Below are positions 18,738 to 26,800 of a stretch of DNA of 64,000 nucleotides, piece after piece; position 1 is the stretch's first letter; the number at the start of each line of letters is the position of its first letter. The DNA lies in contig CALIZH010000054.1 in the NCBI GenBank assembly GCA_938028585.1, positions 24,669-88,668 of the forward strand, in the 5' to 3' direction. Below the pieces are notes generated by a model, which did not search any database, was not told the DNA's origin, and was given only the letters and a program-made list of their open reading frames with translations. The position numbers and the translations under genes were made by a program. The DNA comes from an uncultured Actinomyces sp. (lineage in GTDB: Bacteria > Actinomycetota > Actinomycetes > Actinomycetales > Actinomycetaceae).

Positions 18738-18763
18738 TGCACGATGGTGTGATCACATAGAAC

Positions 18764-18800
18764 AAGAGGTGCGGTGAGGGTTATCCTTGCCGCACCTCTT
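18764..18800 (+). terminator. intrinsic terminator
   Basis: AAGAGGTGCGG / CCGCACCTCTT stem followed by TTCTGTGTCTTT. Confidence 0.75.
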
Positions 18801-18826
18801 TTCTGTGTCTTTATCATCGCTTTCTC

Positions 18827-18848
18827 TGGTATGATTAGGTTGGTGAAT
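18827..18848 (+). promoter_or_regulatory. extended -10 promoter
   Basis: TGGTATGAT with -10 TATGAT at 18830-18835, followed by TAGGTTGGTGAATC. It is 65 nt before the coupling protein start. Confidence 0.45.
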
Positions 18849-18894
18849 CAACCGAATCGAAACGACGTAAGAGAAAGGTAGAAAGGTGGTGCAT

Positions 18895-21800
18895 ATGGCT
18901 TTCGGACGAAAGAAATCCGGTGGAGCAGCGCCCCGTGAACACGGTAGCCAAGCGTGGAACCAGTTGGGTAAGCAGGATGAGCTTGACTCACTGGCTTATC
19001 AGGATGTTCATGGTGACCAGCAGCTAGAACGTAGTGACATCGAGGCAAAGATCTCTCCGGTGTCGCGCGAAGTCGCATCGGCTGTTGCCGGTGTGCTCGT
19101 CTTCATCCTCGTGTGGGCATTGTTCTCGTTTGGCACGATGGGTGTGACCATGGGCCGTGACGCCCTGTGGCGTTCGTCTGTTCCGAGCTACGCAGTACAG
19201 AACAAGGCTCTGACGAAGGAGCTGGGCAAGCCTGTGTGGAGCGAAGGGTGTTTCTCCCCAGCTCTGGAAACAGGTGAGATCGATACGTCCGATGAGACGT
19301 GCTATGAGGATGCTGAGGATGTTCCTGAGCCACAGTGGCACGTGGATGCCGTCGCAGCAGAAAAGGCTGATCGAGATGCTGAGTTGGCTCAGCGTCCGAA
19401 CAGTGCGATCGGTTGGATGCTGTCGTTCGATTGGCTGAAGTTCGTCATGTCGTCGATTGCTGGTCTTGTTGTGTGGGGCTTGCTGCGTATGCGTTTGCTG
19501 CGCAACCTCAAGGCGCAGAATCTCATGCGCGATACCACTGACATCAACCAATACAAAAATGACCAGCACGTAGCACTCCCCGAAGAAGTGCGTGAGCGTT
19601 TCGATGTGGTGCCTGATGTGGGTGCGCACACGGGCGTGAGTGCAACGACGCTGATCTCTCACTCGATGGTTTCGAACAAGGGCATCGAGAAGGTCGCGTT
19701 TGCACAGCGTGCTGAGAAGGACATTCTCGATGAGGATGGCGATGTGGCTCTGTTCGAGGGAGAAGCTCTCACGGACGACAATGGCGATGTTGTGATCAAG
19801 ATGGTTCCGATGTTTGACGAAGAGTTCGGCACAGCCCTGTGGAACGCATCAGGACTGCCGGATAACAAGCAACTGCGTCGCCGTCTCGATCCTCGTAACG
19901 TGCCGTACAACCCAGGCAATGCCAACCGAGATAAGCTCAAGGGTTTCAATACCCTGGCTGATCTGGTGAACGGTGAGTGGGAACTTCCAACGTATGAGCC
20001 ACAGCGTCCGGCTGGCGTCTACTACGTGGATACAGCTCCTGCGAACACCATGATTCTGGCTATGACTCGTGCCGGTAAGGGTCAGACGTACATTGAGCCA
20101 ATGCTCGATATTTGGATGCGTCAGAAGCGTCCAGACAACATGATCATCAATGATCCTAAGGGTGAGCTCTTGGTGAAGAACTACGTCCGTGCCACCATGC
20201 GTGGATTCCAGGTTGTGCAGTTCAATCTCATCAACGCGATGAAGACTGACATCTACAACCCTCTGGGAATGGCGGCTGAGGCTGCTCGTGAAGGCGATCA
20301 GACCAAGTGCGCGCTCTACGTTGAAAACATCGCAGACGTGTTCTTCCCTGTGGACGGCGCAGAAGACCCTGTGTGGCCGAATGCTGCAAACAACGCGTTC
20401 AAGCGTGCAGCATACGGCTTGATCGACTACTACCTGGAAGAAGAGCACCAGCTGCGTCAGTACGCGATGCGTCACGGTATGGATCAAAAGGTTCTGGAGC
20501 AGAAGCTTGATGCCATGTGGGGTAAGGTCACGCTCTACAACTGCTACCAGCTGTTCGTGCAGCTCACGAGTAAGAAGCGCAAGTCTCCGATGACTCAGGT
20601 AAACGAGCGCATCAAGAGCGGGTACTACGATCAACAGTCGTCCGATCCTGATGAAGTCGACGCTCTGATCGAGCACGATAAGATGCAAGCTGAGCGTATC
20701 GAGTTCCTGTGGGAAGGCAAGCCGGAATCTGACCTGCTCACCCTGTTCTTCAACGCTACTGAGGCATTGCCTCAGTCGACGATGCGTACGCTGATCGCTA
20801 ACGCGAACAACGCGCTGCGTGCAATGGCAGGGGCTGAGAAGATGCTCGCGTCTGTGTACGGTATTGCCATTACGGCAATGAGCTTCTTTACTGATCCGAC
20901 GATCTCGACGTTGACCTCTGGTACTCCGTCACAGAACACGGATCTTGGTGGCCTGTCGTTCCCTCGTCGCTTCGGTGTGCGTTTCGCTCAGAACTTCACC
21001 AAGCGTGATGGTCTCATTGGCGCTCAGGCGAAGTGGGATGCGTTCGATGATCCTGAGTTGAAGCACAATCTCGGTAAGGATTTTGAGCACGAAGATACCG
21101 TGGTTCGAGAAGGATGGGCTCGGTACTACTTCGACGGTAAGTTCCCTCACGATGTGGCGTACTTGCGACTGCGTTTGTTCAACCCTCAGACGGGTGTGTT
21201 GCTCAAAACGTTCTACTTCCAGTTCACGAAGGGATACCAACTCTCGTTGAATGGTCGTAAGTTCGTCAAGGATCCGATCACGGGTAACAAAATTATCCGT
21301 AATGGTGTTCTCGTGGAGATGGTGAAGGGTAAGAACGGGGTTCTTGTTCCTGGTCACCTGAGTTATCCGGCAACACGTCTGTTGGATAAGGCGGGGAGCC
21401 TCAAAACTGTACGAGAGAATGTTCCTGCGATTATTCTGTCGTCGGTTCGTTACTCGGAGCAGCCGAAGGCTGTGTTCTTGGTGACGCCACCTCACTTGAT
21501 GAAGTACGCGAAGCTCGTACTGATTCTTGTGAAGCAGTTGGTGGATTTGAACTTCGACAAGTCGTACATGACAAAGGCGAACCAGAAACCGCTCTACAAG
21601 ACGCGCTTCATGCTCGACGAGCTCGGTAACCTCCAGTCTGAGGGTCACGGTATTGCTGGCTTCGAGACCATGCTGTCGATTGGTCTGGGTCAGGAGCAGC
21701 AATTCACACTGATTCTTCAGACGTTGCAGCAGGCCAGAGACGTGTATGGCGACAGTGTAGACAAGATCATCCAGGGTAACGTGGCTAATATCGTGTTCCT

Positions 21801-22941
21801 GAAGTCGACGGACGACACGATGATTGAGACGCTGGCCAAGATGTCGGGTACTCGCCACCGTGCGGTGCGCGATTCGAAGACGGTGACTCAGGATACTGAG
21901 CGCCTCATCGAAGGCTTGAACGTCGAGGGCAAGGTGTCGTATACGATCAGTGCGAAGGAAGAAAGTGTCATCGGGTACAACGATCTGGCATTCTTGCCGG
22001 AACGTAACTCGATCATCTTCTCTGCGGGTATTTCCCCTATTTGGAACCGCAACGCTGAGATCTTGCCGATGTCGTGGCGCTTGTTCAGCAACACCATCAA
22101 ACACCCTGGTCGTGAGTACTCACTTCAGACGATTCCGACCCTCTCGTCGGCGCTTGATTTCGATGTGCGTCTCAATCAGCCGAACTTCATGAAGATGCTC
22201 GATAAGCGTATCGAGCAGGCTGCGAATGCGGCTGAGGCGATGGAGTTGTACCAGGAGGCATACGATCTGGATGATTACGGCATCTCGATCCTGGATCCTG
22301 ATGTGTACTCGGCTGAGGTCATGGACCTCATCGCGTCGATTGAGGAAGAGCGTAAGGGTCACGACATGGAGAACGAAGAGTACGACATGGACAGTGACGA
22401 GGCTCTGCGTGCTCAGTTGGGATCTGGCTACGATATGTTCAACGAGGATGACGAGATTAACGAAGATGTCCGAGAGGATCTCGCTGTTCGTCAGGAGATG
22501 TTGGCTGATCGAGCCAAGATGCGCTATGCGGAAGGTCAGATTAGCCGTGAGAATCTGATGAGCGAGAGCGGGCATGTGTTGCACCACCTCGATGGCGACA
22601 TCGTTGCTGCGTATCGTGAAGCGAAGCACGCAATGGTGGATGATGCTCGGTTCTTCCGAACAGACGAGAACGGTTCGCTGTGCTCGCTGGATGGAAAGGT
22701 CTACATCAGTCAGGGTGTGTCGAGTGATGAGCTGCGTACTCTTCGGGATGCATCGTCTGATCAGACGAGCGGTGTGTATGCTGACGATGACTCGATCTCT
22801 GAGATCGAGGATCTAGGTTCGTGGCGAGTCCATGACGCGTTCTACAAGTTTTTGCACGGCTTGGAGTCGTGGGAGGATCTCGGCGGAGGTGCTTTCGATC
22901 GAGTTATTGCGCGAGTGTTTGAACGTCGTGAGAATGAGTGA
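18895..22941 (+). CDS. type IV coupling protein, VirD4/TraG family
   Basis: 1348 residues, ATG at 18895 after GAAAGGTGG; the upstream GTG at 18886 overlaps that site. Two N-terminal transmembrane helices lie at about 60-84 and 183-203, with a ~100-residue exterior loop between them. The ATPase domain has Walker A MTRAGKGQ (Lys395), the NDPKGELL motif typical of the family, Walker B FMLDELGNL (Asp908, Glu909) and the downstream LILQTLQQARDVYG block. It would select the relaxosome and protein substrates and drive them into the channel. It is about twice the usual length: extra sequence lies between the Walker motifs and in an acidic C-terminal tail of about 250 residues, which could serve in substrate recognition. 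Confidence 0.9.
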   Translation: MAFGRKKSGGAAPREHGSQAWNQLGKQDELDSLAYQDVHGDQQLERSDIEAKISPVSREVASAVAGVLVFILVWALFSFGTMGVTMGRDALWRSSVPSYAVQNKALTKELGKPVWSEGCFSPALETGEIDTSDETCYEDAEDVPEPQWHVDAVAAEKADRDAELAQRPNSAIGWMLSFDWLKFVMSSIAGLVVWGLLRMRLLRNLKAQNLMRDTTDINQYKNDQHVALPEEVRERFDVVPDVGAHTGVSATTLISHSMVSNKGIEKVAFAQRAEKDILDEDGDVALFEGEALTDDNGDVVIKMVPMFDEEFGTALWNASGLPDNKQLRRRLDPRNVPYNPGNANRDKLKGFNTLADLVNGEWELPTYEPQRPAGVYYVDTAPANTMILAMTRAGKGQTYIEPMLDIWMRQKRPDNMIINDPKGELLVKNYVRATMRGFQVVQFNLINAMKTDIYNPLGMAAEAAREGDQTKCALYVENIADVFFPVDGAEDPVWPNAANNAFKRAAYGLIDYYLEEEHQLRQYAMRHGMDQKVLEQKLDAMWGKVTLYNCYQLFVQLTSKKRKSPMTQVNERIKSGYYDQQSSDPDEVDALIEHDKMQAERIEFLWEGKPESDLLTLFFNATEALPQSTMRTLIANANNALRAMAGAEKMLASVYGIAITAMSFFTDPTISTLTSGTPSQNTDLGGLSFPRRFGVRFAQNFTKRDGLIGAQAKWDAFDDPELKHNLGKDFEHEDTVVREGWARYYFDGKFPHDVAYLRLRLFNPQTGVLLKTFYFQFTKGYQLSLNGRKFVKDPITGNKIIRNGVLVEMVKGKNGVLVPGHLSYPATRLLDKAGSLKTVRENVPAIILSSVRYSEQPKAVFLVTPPHLMKYAKLVLILVKQLVDLNFDKSYMTKANQKPLYKTRFMLDELGNLQSEGHGIAGFETMLSIGLGQEQQFTLILQTLQQARDVYGDSVDKIIQGNVANIVFLKSTDDTMIETLAKMSGTRHRAVRDSKTVTQDTERLIEGLNVEGKVSYTISAKEESVIGYNDLAFLPERNSIIFSAGISPIWNRNAEILPMSWRLFSNTIKHPGREYSLQTIPTLSSALDFDVRLNQPNFMKMLDKRIEQAANAAEAMELYQEAYDLDDYGISILDPDVYSAEVMDLIASIEEERKGHDMENEEYDMDSDEALRAQLGSGYDMFNEDDEINEDVREDLAVRQEMLADRAKMRYAEGQISRENLMSESGHVLHHLDGDIVAAYREAKHAMVDDARFFRTDENGSLCSLDGKVYISQGVSSDELRTLRDASSDQTSGVYADDDSISEIEDLGSWRVHDAFYKFLHGLESWEDLGGGAFDRVIARVFERRENE

Positions 22942-22958
22942 TCGACTGATGTAGTGCC

Positions 22959-23000
22959 ATACACAGAGGGGGTAACTAGCTAGTTACCCCCTCTGTGTAT
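22959..23000. terminator. 42-bp perfect palindrome, bidirectional terminator
   Basis: Two 21-base arms with no loop, built around GGGGGTAACTAGCTAGTTACCCCC, between the convergent genes ending at 22941 (+) and 23062 (-). Confidence 0.7.
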
Positions 23001-23061
23001 TCAGCAGCGTTCAACGTGTTTGATCCATCGGGTCTTACCTGCGTCATAGATCCTGTGAGAT

Positions 23062-23703
23062 CTATTGACGAAGCTTGATTCTGCCGGAACAGTATGGGCA
23101 ACCGGTCTTTTTAGTTGTGCGGCTATACGGTGTTGCCTTCCACGTGTGATCAGAATTTGTGGAACACTGCCAGAGCACGGATGCGTTTGATCCCGGTTTG
23201 AGAGTGGTAGCGAGAGATTGATCAACGAGTTGTGCGGCTAGGTCGGGATGTGTGGTTGCCAAGTCGCTCTGACCAGAGACGGCGCGGCGACCTGAGCATT
23301 GAGGGCAGCGCGTCCCTTGGCGTGCGACGTTACTGAGTGGTGCAGTCCAGTGGTCGTGTGCGGGGTTACCACACCAGAATTCGACCTTCTTATTGGAAGA
23401 CCCGGTAAGCTTTGTGCGTAGGCTTTTATCGACCATGAGAGCAGCTGCTTCGGGGTGAGTGGTGGCAACGTCGTTGACACCAGGAATGACAGTCTTTCCG
23501 TTACACACGCTGCACCCGGTGGGGTTTTTCGACGCAGTGCGGTTCATAGGGCTGGCCCACCACACGTGACGAGAATCAACAGGACAACGCCACTGGACTT
23601 TCTTGTCTGAACCGCGAGCGATCGATCGTAGAGATTGATCAACGAGCTGATCAGCGAGAGCGGGGTTGAATTGCTCAAGAGTCTGAGAGGGTTTTCGTGG
23701 CAT
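23062..23703 (-). CDS. triple treble-clef zinc-ribbon protein (DUF4379-like repeats)
   Basis: 213 residues, ATG at 23703 with AAAAGGAGG upstream. Three tandem units of about 60 residues each contain A.LVDQSL, a GS..KV.W.C stretch, a Trp, then GC..C(S/N)G. The Cys/His pairs (for example WRCPVDSRH with GCSVCNG) should each bind one zinc. This matches the probable zinc-ribbon repeats seen in actinobacterial proteins, sometimes fused to nucleases; no nuclease part is present here. It is the only - strand gene in the transfer half, between the coupling protein and the RNA polymerase. A nucleic acid binding role is likely. Confidence 0.7.
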   Translation of the reverse strand: MPRKPSQTLEQFNPALADQLVDQSLRSIARGSDKKVQWRCPVDSRHVWWASPMNRTASKNPTGCSVCNGKTVIPGVNDVATTHPEAAALMVDKSLRTKLTGSSNKKVEFWCGNPAHDHWTAPLSNVARQGTRCPQCSGRRAVSGQSDLATTHPDLAAQLVDQSLATTLKPGSNASVLWQCSTNSDHTWKATPYSRTTKKTGCPYCSGRIKLRQ

Positions 23704-23815
23704 GGTGTGCGCCTCCTTTTCAGATGGTGTTTATATGGTTCAGTGTATCATAGATGGGTTGCTATATACATTCGTTTCCCTTGTGTTTCCAGTCGAAATA
23801 CGGTGTTTCGTCGGG

Positions 23816-23840
23816 TAGAATGGGAGGGTAATACCCGATC
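23816..23840 (+). promoter_or_regulatory. possible promoter of the RNA polymerase gene
   Basis: TAGAAT at 23816-23821 with the near-palindrome GGGTAATACCC just downstream; 58 nt before the start codon. No clear -35. Confidence 0.4.
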
Positions 23841-23878
23841 GATCCAGTGGATCGAAACTCCAGGAAGGAGAATGCGTT

Positions 23879-26800
23879 ATGCAAACGCACAATGCCGGAC
23901 TTCGGCGTTACATGTACGAGCATATGATCGCTCGTACAATCAATCGAACCTCAGAGTTGACCAAGACTCCGATTCTTGTATCTCAGGGTCGACGCCTGAG
24001 GGATCTCATGGAAGAGCGTCTCAACGAACAAGGCCGTTCTTTCAACGATGGTGATCTACCTGTTGCCGATGCGTTGGGCGCTATCCAGAGCGTTATGGAA
24101 GAGCATGTGCCTGGCTACAAGCCTTTGTTCCAGCCTGCCGATACGTCGAGTAAGGGCTACAAGGCTCTGTACGAAGAGTTCACGTCGATCGTGGGTCTGA
24201 AGGGCTCTGCTGGAGCTGCTGGACCGCGTCTGCCGATTTCTCCGTATGATCCTCGGTGGGGGAGCCGTCGCACTGTGAAGCAGGCGGGAACGTCTATCCT
24301 GTACGTGCTCGATGGTGACATCGCTGCGTACGCAGACGGTAAACCGAGCAACGTTGAGAAGGTGACGACTTCTGAGCTCACTCTGTACCGTCTGACGGAC
24401 GAAGGGAAGGCGAAAGAAGCGGGTCGTGCGTTGAGCCTTGATGATGTCTCGGGTCTCACCGAGCTCATGGGTCGCATGTCGACGGCTGAGTACAATGAGG
24501 TTCGTCAGTGGGTGCTGGATGGGGCTCGCAACCCTGAAACGGGGCGCTACAACGCCCGTCAGTTCATGAGCACTGAGGCATTGGCTCGTTCGCGAGCTGT
24601 GCTCGATATGTTGGCGGAAGAGGGCATTCCGTACACGATCGAGAAGGATCTTCGCCCTGGCCAGATTCGTGCACGTTTGACGGGCACGAATATGACAGTG
24701 CGCCTCACCGATACCCGCGACAAAGAGCAGTGGGTGGGCCGTGTCTACGACAACGGTGCAACCCTGTATTTCTCCACGACTGCTCGTCGAGACAATAAGC
24801 AGTTGGCCTATACGCCAACTGTTGATGAGGTCTGCGATCTCGTGCGCGTTGCGCTGGGTCGACCGGTGGAGCGCAAAGACGGCAAGGGTCTCGTGGGCCG
24901 AGTGGGCGAGCGTCAGGCTCGTAACGGTAAGACGGTTCAAGAGTCGTATCTTTCCACTGGAACACTGACGAGTGCGTACAAGGACATGCCTGGCATGGAT
25001 GGTGAGCAGATCGTGATTCGTCGTCAGATGAAGGAGCGTTCTGCGTTTTCGCGGTTCTTTGCCGATACGCCCGAAGGTCGTGAACAGGCATCCGGTTTCA
25101 TTACCGGTGCTGTGCACAGCGCTCGTCACAATGTGATTGAGCAGCTCGATGTCGATGGTCTCATTCAGCAGTTGCGCGAGAACGAGGAAGCAGCGCGTGA
25201 GGGTACGTACATCCCCATGCTGTCTGGCGATCCTGATCTCGCGGCTGTTGGTCGCGCGTACTGGGATGTGCTTCGCGGTGCAGAGACAACTCTGCTGAAG
25301 CCCGAAGCTACGCGAGCTGAGTACGCTGAAGCGACAGGTCTGCTCGATGATATGGATCAAGAGAGCGATCTGTCTGGTGTTCACGATATGCTGGCTGGTT
25401 CTGTGGCGTACACGGGAACTCCTGAAGAGCGCGTCCGTGCGCATCTTCAGGATCTGCTCGATACCCAGATCGGTATCGATGCGCCCATCGACTCGGATGA
25501 CTTTGTGTTCGATCCGGTGCGTGTCGCTCGTTACATGACGAGTGAGCACGGCCAGTGGCGCAACAACGATGATCTCGTGGCCGCTATGCGTTGCGCGGGT
25601 GTGCCTCAGGAGAAGATCGTCGGAGAGTCGTTCTACTCCAACACGTTCCGCGATCGACTGATCACCTTCGATGAGTCCACGGCTTTGCCGATGGATGTTG
25701 TGGAGGATGAGTTCACTCAGTCGATGCTTCAGGTTGTGTCTGACACGCTGGAGTCCTGCGCTGTGACGCCTGGTTCTATCCGTGTCGACGTCAACGGCGT
25801 TGTGGAGTGGACTGGCTCGATCATGCGCTCGCAAACTGGCAAAGAAGAGCCTGTGAGCGGTACGGTCGGACAGATCTTCGCTCGCGGCGAGAACGGTGAG
25901 ATCATCACCCGTTTCAACTCTGGCAACGATCTGATGATCGTGCCTGGTTTTGACGCACGTGTGGTGGCACAGAAGCCTGGGGAGAACAAGTCCCTCGAAG
26001 AGCGCACCCGGCTGATCGGTTACGAGCAGCAGATGAGTGACGCGATTCGTTATCGAGTTCAGGCTGATGTGCTATCTGGTCGCTCTCGCGTTGGTGAACC
26101 TGCGTCGCTGAATAGCGTGTATCGTCGTCTGTCGGATACGCGTCACCGCGCGGATCACTACGAGCGAGCTCTCGAAGAGGGCATGGATCGGAAGATCCTT
26201 GATGCCATTCTTGCGACCGAAGCGCGTCGTGTGCGTTACCCGAACGCGTTGCGTGATGGGTCGACGATCGACGCTGACTTCCGCGCATCGCGTGCACGTG
26301 AACAGGGCATCGGCGGAGATCCGGCCAACGACACGACCATGGATCCATGGGTGTTGACCGGTGGTCGCAACATGTCACTGCTCAGCGAAGAAGCTGATGG
26401 CTACTTCGATCCGATCATGACATCGGGCGGTGTGAACCAGGGCGTGACTCGGTATCTGGTCTCTGGCGCACAGGTGAACCCTGACGGTTCGATCGTGCGT
26501 TCAAGTAAGGACGATCGTGCACCGCTCATGTTGACTGAGCAGGCTCAGCTCATGAGCTACGACCCGTTTGATCGTCAGCAGATGACGACCTCTAATCTCA
26601 TGAACGCATCGTCTGTGACGAAGCCTGTGGGCACGGCGTTCATGACTGCTGGTGGTTGGACGATGGAGGACTCCATCGTTGTCTCGGCTGACTTTGCCAA
26701 GCAGTACCGCGTTCGCGGCACTGACGGTCAGATGCGCGATCTCATCGTTGGCGACAAGATCTCTGACATGCACGGCAACAAGGGTGTCATCTCACTCATT

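Noticed and set aside
22959..23000. Insertion sequence end or attachment site
   Set aside because: The palindrome is isolated and lies between convergent gene ends, which a bidirectional terminator explains.
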